NCBI GenBank assembly: GCA_004557545.1
Contig: SFGV01000033.1
Location: 1 to 21,000, forward strand
Origin: Succinatimonas hippei
Lineage (GTDB): Bacteria; Pseudomonadota; Gammaproteobacteria; Enterobacterales; Succinivibrionaceae
Length of the DNA: 21,000 nt
Direction of reading: 5' to 3'
The position numbers and the translations under genes are program-made. The stretch's first letter is position 1. Every line of letters begins with the position of its first letter. Positions 1-6,752 of this stretch are shown here, one piece after another. The notes beneath the pieces were generated by a model. It made no database searches. It was not told the DNA's origin and saw only the letters and a program-made list of their open reading frames with translations.

Positions 1-2
1 GC

Positions 3-548
3 GATGGCAATTACAAGGTTAAGATCCCAAACCTTGAGATCAAAAAGTGCTTTGACGCGAGCATTCAGGCAAGCTTCAATGACGCCGTTACACTTGATAA
101 CAAGAATCTGGATATTCTCAAGGCTCTTTCAGACGGGGATAATCTTCAGGCGCAGAAGCTTATCGGAAGCCTGCTCGTCTCATATATCTCGCTGAGAGTC
201 TACGCGAGCAAAAGCAGACCTGAGAATTTCTACGAGGGCTTTATGACCGGCATTCTCGCAAGCCTTGACGGGACAATCAACGAGCTTAGTGTTGAGCAGG
301 AGGCGGGAGAAGGTTTTGCTGATCTTAAGCTGAGCTATGACAATTACATGAGCGGAATGGTGATCGAGCTTAAGGTGTCAAAGGATCCAAATCACATGGA
401 TCTTGAAGCGAATAAGGCTATTGAGCAGATTGAAAAGAAGGGATACGCCAGATCCTTTATTAACAGGACCAACGTTTACAAAGTCTCCGCGGTCGCGATC
501 GTGTTTTCAGGCAAGAGCTGTTTTGTGATGAACAAAAGACTGAAATAA
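3..548 (+). CDS. PD-(D/E)XK_9 nuclease domain, C-terminal part of an AAA-ATPase-like protein (5' truncated)
   Basis: The reading frame is open from base 3, so the window edge cuts off the N-terminus; 181 codons remain. The visible part matches the C-terminal half of the 'AAA-ATPase_like plus PDDEXK_9' family. The helix with FYEGFMTGIL (about residues 77-84 of the fragment) is followed by the nuclease core: GFADLKL supplies the Asp (about residue 107), and VIELKV supplies the Glu and Lys of the D-xn-ExK motif (about 122-124). The tail KVSAVAIVFSGKSCFV closes the fold. In known relatives the missing N-terminus holds an AAA ATPase with Walker motifs; that cannot be seen here. The cellular role of the family is not settled and many copies per genome are common in gut anaerobes. 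The gene ends 34 bases before a strong terminator hairpin. A related C-terminus lies at the right edge of the window on the other strand. Confidence 0.85.
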   Translation, partial: DGNYKVKIPNLEIKKCFDASIQASFNDAVTLDNKNLDILKALSDGDNLQAQKLIGSLLVSYISLRVYASKSRPENFYEGFMTGILASLDGTINELSVEQEAGEGFADLKLSYDNYMSGMVIELKVSKDPNHMDLEANKAIEQIEKKGYARSFINRTNVYKVSAVAIVFSGKSCFVMNKRLK

Positions 549-581
549 GGCGCAATAATTCAGGATATGCAATCTAGTATG

Positions 582-614
582 AACGCCCCGCCATTGAGAA
601 CACGGGGCGTTTTT
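582..614. terminator. Intrinsic terminator between convergent genes
   Basis: Bases 582-590 (aacgccccg) pair perfectly with 603-611 around a 12-base loop, and on the + strand the stem runs into five T residues. It ends the left-edge nuclease transcript. The ilvH copy A stop codon starts two bases beyond it on the opposite strand, so the same hairpin probably also stops the minus-strand ilv transcript, although the T tract on that side is poor. Confidence 0.85.
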
Positions 615-615
615 G

Positions 616-1119
616 TCAGCTGTGCATGTAGTGATTGCCGCGGGCTATACCAAGCACCCCGGAGCGCACGACCTCAAGTACCTCGGTAAGCTTAAGCACG
701 GTCTGGCAGAAATTATCCACCTCCTGTGATGAGCCCACGTACTCAATGGTGATCACCTCGGCGCAGACATCAATGATCCTGGCGCTGAAGATATCGGCGA
801 TGGATTTGATATCCTCCCTCACGCCGCGGTTTGGAGTCGGGACTTTAATAAGCACAAGCTCGCGCTCAAGCCCTCCCTCCGGCTCCTCTGAGATCGCAGA
901 GACCCTGAGCACACAGACAAGCTTGTGCAACTGCTTTGTGATCTGCTCAATCTCCTCGCTCTCACCCGTAGTGAGGATGGTGCAGCGCGAGAGCGTGGGA
1001 TCATCGGTGGGAGCTACAGTCAGGCTCTCAATATTGTATCCGCGTTGTGAAAACAGCCCCACGACACGCGAAAGCGCGCCGGCCTCATTCTCAATCAGGA
1101 TCGAAACCACGTGACGCAT
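616..1119 (-). CDS. ilvH: Acetolactate synthase small (regulatory) subunit, copy A
   Basis: This is the regulatory subunit of acetohydroxyacid synthase, which activates the catalytic subunit and confers feedback inhibition by valine in isoleucine/valine/leucine synthesis. It is 167 residues against about 163 for E. coli IlvH. An N-terminal ACT domain (about 2-78, with ENEAGALSRVVGLFSQRGYNIE) is followed by the family's C-terminal domain (about 85-160). Residues known in E. coli IlvH to be needed for valine control are retained by position: Asn11, Gly14, Ser17, Asn29, Thr34 and Ala36. The start codon overlaps the stop of ilvI copy A by one base (TGATG), so the two subunits are almost certainly translationally coupled. 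It is the last gene of the minus-strand block. Within ESLTVAPTDDPTLSR it is closer to E. coli IlvH than copy B is. Confidence 0.95.
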   Translation of the reverse strand: MRHVVSILIENEAGALSRVVGLFSQRGYNIESLTVAPTDDPTLSRCTILTTGESEEIEQITKQLHKLVCVLRVSAISEEPEGGLERELVLIKVPTPNRGVREDIKSIADIFSARIIDVCAEVITIEYVGSSQEVDNFCQTVLKLTEVLEVVRSGVLGIARGNHYMHS

Positions 1120-2834
1120 CAGCTGTCCTCCTCATCAAGGATCATTTCAATCATTGAACCATCAGCGCGCTGCCAGGGCAGCACTATGGCGTTGGTATCG
1201 GTTATAACGTCCACGATGCATGGGCGGTCCTTAACCGACAGAGCGCGGTCAACCGCCTCGTCCAGAGAGTCTCCGGGCTTTACGCGGAAGCCCGCGCAGC
1301 CGAAGGCGTCGGCCATCTTGACGAAATCAGGGTTGAAATCAAGATTGGTTCCAGCGTAACGGTGATGGTAGAAAACCGTCTGGAACTGTCTGACCATTCC
1401 GAGCACGCTGTTATCCAGAATAAAGATCTTAAGCGGCATTGAGTACTTGCGGGCCACCGCGAGCTCCTGCATGCACATCTGGAAGGATCCATCCCCGGTG
1501 ATGCAAAGCACCAGCCTGTCTGGCAGAGCCTTCTGCGCGCCTACCGCGGCGGGCACGCCAAATCCCATGGTGCCAAGGCCGCCTGAGCTTATAAGGCTGC
1601 GCGGGCTGTCAAATTTGAAGAACTGGGCCGTAAACATCTGGTGCTGACCAACATCGGTGGTAACCAGAGGGTTTAATCCCTTTGTCTTCTCATAAACCTT
1701 TTCTATAAACTCCTGCGGGCGGATCATTCCCTCCTTTCTGGTATACCCCAGAGGATGAACCTCACGCCAGGTATTTATCTTTTTCCACCACGCGTCAAGC
1801 TCGCTGTTGTCCCTGACCTCGCTCTCACTTATCACCTGCAGGATCTGTCCTAAGACCACCTTTGCGTCACCTACGATGGGGATGTCAGCGTGGACTGTCT
1901 TAGAGATGGACGCCGGATCGACATCTATATGAATGATCGTGGCGTCAGGGCAGAACTTCTTGACATTGTTGGTGGCGCGATCGGCAAAACGACAGCCTAC
2001 CGCCAGCACCAGATCAGAGCCGTTCATGGTTTCGTTGGCAACGAAAAGCCCGTGCATGCCCAGCATGCCGAGGAACTGAGAGTCGGATCCCGGATACGCC
2101 CCCAGTCCCATGAAGGTGCTGACTACAGGCAGTCTCAGAAGACGCGCGAGCTTCCGCGCCTCGTCACAGGCGTTGCCCTGCACCACGCCGCCGCCTAAAA
2201 GCAGCACCGGACTGCGGGCCTTTAAAAGTTCATCGCAGGCGCGCCTTACCTGCCCGCGGTGACCAAATACCGTGGGGTTGTAGGAGCGCAGATGCACATC
2301 GGCCTTGGGCTCATAATCAAAGACATAGCGCTTGGACTGGCAGTTTTTTGGAATATCCACCACCACTGGGCCCTTGCGTCCGGTTGAGGCGATATAAAAG
2401 GCCTTGCGGATGTTTGGAACTATATCCTCAGGCTTCTTGCACAAAAAGGAGTACTTGACCACAGGTCTGGTAACGCCGACCATGTCAACCTCCTGGAAGG
2501 CGTCGGTTCCGATAAGCCCGGTTGAGACCTGACCTGAGAGCACCACCAGAGGAATGGAGTCCATGTAGGCCGTGGCAATCGCGGTTACGGTATTGGTAGC
2601 TCCGGGACCTGAGGTTACAAGCGCTACTCCTACCTTTCCTGAGGCTCTGGCATAGCCATCGGCCTCATGCACCGCGCCCTGCTCATGACGCGCCAGGGTA
2701 TGGTGAATCTTTTTTGAGTTGTACAGCTCGTCATAAATATCCACGACGGCCGCTCCGGGATAACCGAAAATTTCGGTGACCCCGAGATCTTCAAGCGCGC
2801 GCACCGCCTGCGCGGCGCCATTGAGTTTTTCCAT
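1119..2834 (-). CDS. ilvI: Acetolactate synthase large (catalytic) subunit, copy A, with Trp-to-Phe substitution
   Basis: This ThDP/FAD/Mg enzyme condenses pyruvate with pyruvate or 2-ketobutyrate, the first common step of branched-chain amino acid synthesis. I place the start at the ATG at 2834 (571 aa): GGAAG lies 5 bases upstream and the N-terminus then matches E. coli IlvI (MEKLNGA). A TTG start at 2861 would add nine residues without a good site. Visible features are the ThDP-activating Glu51 in RHEQGA, the TSGPGATN loop (75-81), the GDGS...LDN cofactor motif (447-450 and Asn475), and HQMF (398-401). Two positions depart from the family norm and from copy B: Phe484 in MVRQFQ replaces the usual Trp, and the FAD-region motif reads CRFADR (281-286) instead of VRFDDR. 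It is preceded by the SUFU gene (42-base gap) and followed by ilvH copy A (1-base overlap). Confidence 0.95.
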   Translation of the reverse strand: MEKLNGAAQAVRALEDLGVTEIFGYPGAAVVDIYDELYNSKKIHHTLARHEQGAVHEADGYARASGKVGVALVTSGPGATNTVTAIATAYMDSIPLVVLSGQVSTGLIGTDAFQEVDMVGVTRPVVKYSFLCKKPEDIVPNIRKAFYIASTGRKGPVVVDIPKNCQSKRYVFDYEPKADVHLRSYNPTVFGHRGQVRRACDELLKARSPVLLLGGGVVQGNACDEARKLARLLRLPVVSTFMGLGAYPGSDSQFLGMLGMHGLFVANETMNGSDLVLAVGCRFADRATNNVKKFCPDATIIHIDVDPASISKTVHADIPIVGDAKVVLGQILQVISESEVRDNSELDAWWKKINTWREVHPLGYTRKEGMIRPQEFIEKVYEKTKGLNPLVTTDVGQHQMFTAQFFKFDSPRSLISSGGLGTMGFGVPAAVGAQKALPDRLVLCITGDGSFQMCMQELAVARKYSMPLKIFILDNSVLGMVRQFQTVFYHHRYAGTNLDFNPDFVKMADAFGCAGFRVKPGDSLDEAVDRALSVKDRPCIVDVITDTNAIVLPWQRADGSMIEMILDEEDS

Positions 2835-2876
2835 GTTCACTTCCGTCTGAGTTTGAGTCAAATCATTAAAACCAGA

Positions 2877-3899
2877 TCAAATCATGATCCCGTCAACTCC
2901 CGCGCAAAAATCCGGGCGTGTTGAGTAAAAGGGCGTTAGCGCCGCGTGACGCTTTGAGAAGATCTCCAAAAGCTCCATCGCGCTGTGAGAAGTCCTGAAA
3001 CGGCACTCCATCGGCAAAAGCGGCAGCACCTGAAAATAGCGCACCGTGGTATTATCATCAAGCTTAAACTCCTGCGCCATAGGGCTGTAATCTCCAAGCG
3101 CGCTGAGCATCGCCCCGCAAAAGTCCGTACCCTTTGCAAAGGGCTTTTCATCGTTCATGAAATAGCCAAAGCCTATGAAATGGTCGGATGAGATCACGTG
3201 CTCGATAAGCGAGAGCATGAGATACACCTCCCAGTTCGCGTTAGGATCCGCTTTGAAATCGTAGTTCTCAGGCAGTGGAAGACACAGTTCAAGACGGCAG
3301 TTTGAATACCTGTCATAGCCATCGGGCACCACAAGACGCTTCGCGGCAAGTCCTGATGTCACAAGCAGATTATAGGGATGCTGTTCATTTGGGATAACCC
3401 TCAGAAGCCGCACCTTATAGTTGGTGGCGAGAGGCTTAAATTCCCCGAAATTCTCCATGACATGACCCTCAAGTGCTTTGGCAAGCTTCGGATCAGCTCC
3501 CTTAAACTCGCTTTCGATCATGGCCTGACGGCAGGCCTCGATCATCGAGCGGATCTTATTGAAAAGATCCTCACCGTTATTAACGCTTACGAATTTAAGC
3601 GCCAGCTCAAAACGGTTTAAGGCGTCAGGCACCATACCCTGCCTGAAGAGAATGTACCCCTTGTAAAACAGCCAGCGCGGATCTTCATGTCCCTCGCTTG
3701 CCCATGAGTCAAGACCTGAGGCGGCCTGCTCCAAAAGAGCGTAGCCGTCCTGCACGGTGTTCGAGGCGTTGATGCAGGCTCTCGCGTACTCAAGCGTAAG
3801 GGTATAATCAGGCTCACTTTGTTTCTCAATGAGTCTGATGATCCCAAAATAGTCACTCTGGCTATTGAGACGCTCTATCTCTTTACTGATATCTTTCAC
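2877..3899 (-). CDS. TPR plus suppressor-of-fused (SUFU) domain protein
   Basis: A 340-residue soluble protein without signal peptide. The N-terminal third is helical and contains a recognisable TPR-like pair of helices near residues 78-105 (WLFYKGYILFRQGMVPDALNRF in outline). The C-terminal half (about 155-325) follows the bacterial SUFU pattern: YNLLVTSGLA, RLELCLPLPENY, WEVYLMLSLIEHVI, FIGFGYF, and VRYFQVLPLLPME. Bacterial SUFU proteins are often found as putative immunity or partner proteins in polymorphic toxin loci, but no toxin is visible here. Translation starts at a GTG with AGGA about 10 bases upstream. The gene lies between two acetolactate synthase pairs, after an intrinsic terminator and 42 bases before ilvI copy A, so it probably heads the second transcript. 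Any link to amino acid synthesis is unproven; the domain assignment is by remembered motifs. Confidence 0.8.
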   Translation of the reverse strand: MKDISKEIERLNSQSDYFGIIRLIEKQSEPDYTLTLEYARACINASNTVQDGYALLEQAASGLDSWASEGHEDPRWLFYKGYILFRQGMVPDALNRFELALKFVSVNNGEDLFNKIRSMIEACRQAMIESEFKGADPKLAKALEGHVMENFGEFKPLATNYKVRLLRVIPNEQHPYNLLVTSGLAAKRLVVPDGYDRYSNCRLELCLPLPENYDFKADPNANWEVYLMLSLIEHVISSDHFIGFGYFMNDEKPFAKGTDFCGAMLSALGDYSPMAQEFKLDDNTTVRYFQVLPLLPMECRFRTSHSAMELLEIFSKRHAALTPFYSTRPDFCAGVDGIMI

Positions 3900-3928
3900 G
3901 ACGCACTTTTCCTGTGATGTGTCTGTGC

Positions 3929-3961
3929 AAAAGCCCTCATCGTCTGCTGATGATGAAGGCT
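3929..3961 (-). terminator. Intrinsic terminator after ilvH copy B
   Basis: On the minus strand AGCCTTCATC (3961-3952) pairs with GATGAGGGCT (3941-3932), ten pairs with one G-T wobble, around a ten-base loop, followed by four T residues. It begins 11 bases after the ilvH copy B stop and separates this pair from the SUFU gene. The T tract is short, so partial read-through into SUFU-ilvIH copy A is possible. Confidence 0.7.
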
Positions 3962-3971
3962 GATGAGTTCT

Positions 3972-4475
3972 TTATACGCGCAGCGAGTGCTCGCCCCTGA
4001 AGATCCCGCATACCCCCGAGCGTACGGTCTCAATCACATCGGCGCAATCCTCAACGGCCTTGAGGAAGCGGTCAACCTCAGATGAGGTATTAACGTACTG
4101 CAATATGTACTGCTCCGTGGTTATGTCAACGATCTCGGCCTTGAAGATGTCACACAGATTTTTAAGCTCAGCTCTTACCGGGTGACCGATGGCCTGAACC
4201 TTCAAAAACAGGATCTCCCGCTCCACCACACCCGAGCTGTCATCCTCCTGAGCGTAAACCCTGATGACATTTACAAGCTTATGCAGCTGCTTGGTGATGC
4301 GGCCTAACTCAACCTTGTCACTCTGGGTGAGGATGGTAATGCGCGTGACCGAGGGATCCTCGGTGGGAGCGGCGGTGATGTTCTCGATGTTATAGCCGCG
4401 CTGGGAGAACAGGCCGACCACTCTTGAGAGAGCGCCGGTTTCGTTTTCAAGCAGAATTGAGATTATCTGACGCAT
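3972..4475 (-). CDS. ilvH: Acetolactate synthase small (regulatory) subunit, copy B
   Basis: The second ACT-domain regulatory subunit of acetohydroxyacid synthase in the window, also 167 residues. The ACT domain covers about residues 2-78 (ENETGALSRVVGLFSQRGYNIE), and the C-terminal domain runs from about 85 to 160. The valine-control positions Asn11, Gly14, Ser17, Asn29, Thr34 and Ala36 are all present, so valine feedback is expected. It differs from copy A in many conservative positions, for example ENITAAPTEDPSVTR. The ATG lies two bases after the stop of ilvI copy B, so the pair is coupled. A terminator hairpin follows it directly. Confidence 0.95.
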   Translation of the reverse strand: MRQIISILLENETGALSRVVGLFSQRGYNIENITAAPTEDPSVTRITILTQSDKVELGRITKQLHKLVNVIRVYAQEDDSSGVVEREILFLKVQAIGHPVRAELKNLCDIFKAEIVDITTEQYILQYVNTSSEVDRFLKAVEDCADVIETVRSGVCGIFRGEHSLRV

Positions 4476-4477
4476 TC

Positions 4478-6187
4478 TCAGGCCTCCGCCATGAACATAT
4501 CGGACATGCTGCCTCCGCCCTGCTGCATCGGCAACACCTTGGCGTCGGTATCACAACGGATATCGGTTATAACAAGCTTGTCCTTCATTGAAAGGGCCTT
4601 GTCTATCGCCTCATCAAGCTTTGAAGGATCATCTACATACTGCCCCTCATGACCATAGGCCTTCGCTACGGCCACGAAATCAGGATTGTCGTTGAGATCA
4701 GTCCAGCTGATGCGCCCGCGGTAGAACATCATCTGCCACTGGCGAACCATGCCCAGGGTATGGTTATCCAGAATGAAGATCTTAAGCGGAATATGGAACT
4801 GGGTGCAGGTTGAGAGTTCCTGGATATTCATCTGGAAGGAACCATCGCCTGTGATCAGGCACACCGGACGATCACGCTCACCCACCCAGGCGCCGATGGC
4901 GGCAGGGAAGCCGTAGCCCATGGTGCCAAGCCCGCCTGAGGAGAGGAATGAGCGCGGTTTGTCGAACTTGTAATACTGCGCCGCGAACATCTGGTGCTGT
5001 CCCACGTCAGTCACGATGATGGCATCACCCGAGGTCGCGCGGTAGAGCGACTCAATTATCTGCTGGGGTTTAATTAGCTTTGGATCCTTGTCATAGGCAA
5101 GGCATTTGGCGGCGCGCCACTTTGAGATGTACTGCCACCAGCTGTCCATGGCTTTGGTATTGCACTCAAGCTTCTGCTCTCTTGCTGAATCCAGAAACTG
5201 GTTGAGCACGGTCTTGGCGTCACCTACTATCGGCAGATCCGCCTCGACGGTCTTGGAGATTGACGCAGGATCGATATCGACATGAACAATTTTGGCGGCG
5301 GGACAGAACTTGGCCACGTTGTTGGTTACTCTGTCATCAAAGCGCACTCCGACCGCGAGCACCAGATCGGCCTTGTCCATGACCATGTTCGCCTCATAGG
5401 TTCCGTGCATGCCCAGCATGCCGAGGAACTGAGAGTCGGATCCCGGATACGCCCCAAGCCCCATCAGGGTGGCGGTAACCGGCAGGCGGAACATTCTGGC
5501 AAGCTCGGAGGCCTCCTTTGAGGCGTCGGAGCTTATTACGCCGCCGCCTAACATCAGCACCGGGCGTTCGGCCTCGGCGAGCATCTTGACGGCGCGTCTT
5601 ACCTGACCGCGGTGTCCCTGAGTGGTCGGATTGTAAGAGCGCATCTTTACCGGAACGCTCTCAGGATATTCAAATTTCACCGACGGGCGCACACAGTCCT
5701 TCGGCACGTCAACGACTACGGGGCCCGGGCGTCCGGTGGAGGCCAGATAAAAGGCCTGACGCAGATATTTTGGAATGTCTGTCGCCTTCTGGCAGAGATA
5801 TGAATGCTTGACTATAGGTCTGGTGATGCCGATGGTATCTACTTCCTGAAAGGCGTCAGAGCCTATAAGCGGAGTCCCGACCTGACCCGTGATAACCACC
5901 ATGGGCACTGAATCCATGTAGGCCGTAGCAATCGCGGTCACAGTATTGGTGGCGCCGGGGCCTGAGGTTACCAGGCACACTCCGACCCTGCCGGTAACGC
6001 GGGCATAACCGTCGGCCGCGTGCGCCACTCCCTGCTCGTGACGGCCCAGAACATGATGGATCTTTTTTGAATCATGAAGAGCGTCATAAATGTCCAAAAC
6101 CGCCCCGCCGGGATAACCGAACAGGTACTCAACTCCCAAATCCTCAAGCGTGCGCACCAGCATCTGGGCGCCTGACATCATAGTCAT
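4478..6187 (-). CDS. ilvI: Acetolactate synthase large (catalytic) subunit, copy B (canonical)
   Basis: The second acetohydroxyacid synthase catalytic subunit, 569 residues, close to E. coli IlvI (574). The open frame extends upstream to 6343, but GGAG five bases before the ATG at 6187 and the N-terminus MTMMSGAQ fix the start there; the longer version would run into the methyltransferase gene. Canonical residues are all seen: Glu51 (RHEQG), TSGPGATN (74-81), VRFDDR (281-286), GDGS (447-450), Asn475 and Trp484 in MVRQWQ. The C-terminal MQQGGGSM resembles the E. coli IlvI tail. It starts 43 bases after the end of the upstream membrane protein gene. No leader-peptide attenuator fits in that gap, so it is probably read from the ydiJ transcript or from a promoter inside the preceding gene. 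Confidence 0.96.
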   Translation of the reverse strand: MTMMSGAQMLVRTLEDLGVEYLFGYPGGAVLDIYDALHDSKKIHHVLGRHEQGVAHAADGYARVTGRVGVCLVTSGPGATNTVTAIATAYMDSVPMVVITGQVGTPLIGSDAFQEVDTIGITRPIVKHSYLCQKATDIPKYLRQAFYLASTGRPGPVVVDVPKDCVRPSVKFEYPESVPVKMRSYNPTTQGHRGQVRRAVKMLAEAERPVLMLGGGVISSDASKEASELARMFRLPVTATLMGLGAYPGSDSQFLGMLGMHGTYEANMVMDKADLVLAVGVRFDDRVTNNVAKFCPAAKIVHVDIDPASISKTVEADLPIVGDAKTVLNQFLDSAREQKLECNTKAMDSWWQYISKWRAAKCLAYDKDPKLIKPQQIIESLYRATSGDAIIVTDVGQHQMFAAQYYKFDKPRSFLSSGGLGTMGYGFPAAIGAWVGERDRPVCLITGDGSFQMNIQELSTCTQFHIPLKIFILDNHTLGMVRQWQMMFYRGRISWTDLNDNPDFVAVAKAYGHEGQYVDDPSKLDEAIDKALSMKDKLVITDIRCDTDAKVLPMQQGGGSMSDMFMAEA

Positions 6188-6230
6188 AGGGACTCCAATA
6201 AAAACAAAAACAATTTTCCTGTTCAGAAAT

Positions 6231-6752
6231 TCAAGGCTTCTTTCTTCGCAGGACAGGAAGGAAACGCGGAACTTCCGCGCTCCATGCGGCGTACGACTCG
6301 GTAAAGTCTTGCCTGAGTCTGGGCTCGTCAAAATACACGGCACTGATATAGGCGAACGCCAGAGTGAGTACCGGAACGATCAGACTGCTAAATGAATTTA
6401 TAGCACATGACAGTCCCAAATAAAACAGGGTAAGTCCAAGATGCATGGGATTACGGCAAAGCGCGTAGGGTCCTGTGGTGACCAGAGTGTCCGTGGGCTT
6501 TGAGATCTTTATCCTGCCAATTACGGCCGCGCCGCCGTGTCCCTTGCGGTAGAGCTCGATGTTGGACCAGATCACGAGCGCGGCGCCAAACCCCGATGAC
6601 ATCGCCCCGAGAAAAAATCCCACCTTAAGCGATGGCAGGAAGGTCAGCGGAAGGAAATAAGCTATCGCGAGCATAAGCGCCGGGATGGCGATAAAAAATA
6701 CCAGGTAACCCAGCGCTACCGCCATAACCTCATTTAACGGCGGCTTTGTCAT
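6231..6752 (-). CDS. Isoprenylcysteine carboxyl methyltransferase-like integral membrane protein
   Basis: A protein of about 173 residues with four or more hydrophobic segments (near residues 8-35, 42-62, 104-120 and 125-143 counted from the chosen start). The C-terminal signature of the ICMT/PEMT-like methyltransferase superfamily is clear: LVTTGPYALCRNPMHLG, then a membrane helix, then FDEPRLRQDF..SYAAW and VPRFLP. In relatives this region binds S-adenosylmethionine at the membrane surface. Bacterial members mostly have unknown substrates, so no reaction is claimed. I chose the ATG at 6752 because GAGG lies 9 bases upstream; an ATG at 6767 in the same frame has no such site. Both starts overlap the 3' end of the ydiJ-like gene, which indicates co-transcription. 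Confidence 0.85.
   Translation of the reverse strand: MTKPPLNEVMAVALGYLVFFIAIPALMLAIAYFLPLTFLPSLKVGFFLGAMSSGFGAALVIWSNIELYRKGHGGAAVIGRIKISKPTDTLVTTGPYALCRNPMHLGLTLFYLGLSCAINSFSSLIVPVLTLAFAYISAVYFDEPRLRQDFTESYAAWSAEVPRFLPVLRRKKP

Noticed and set aside
635..1114. 159-codon open frame on + opposite ilvH copy A
   Set aside because: It lies wholly antisense to a clearly recognised ilvH gene, has serine-rich low-complexity composition and no ribosome binding site; it is a shadow of codon bias.
1890..2198. 102-codon open frame on + opposite ilvI copy A, with a similar one opposite copy B (5282-5521)
   Set aside because: They resemble each other only because both are antisense to homologous genes; no family is recognised and no start signal is seen.
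6188..6343. N-terminal extension of ilvI copy B
   Set aside because: The extension overlaps the upstream membrane protein gene in another frame, is unlike any AHAS N-terminus, and a good GGAG site precedes the internal ATG at 6187.
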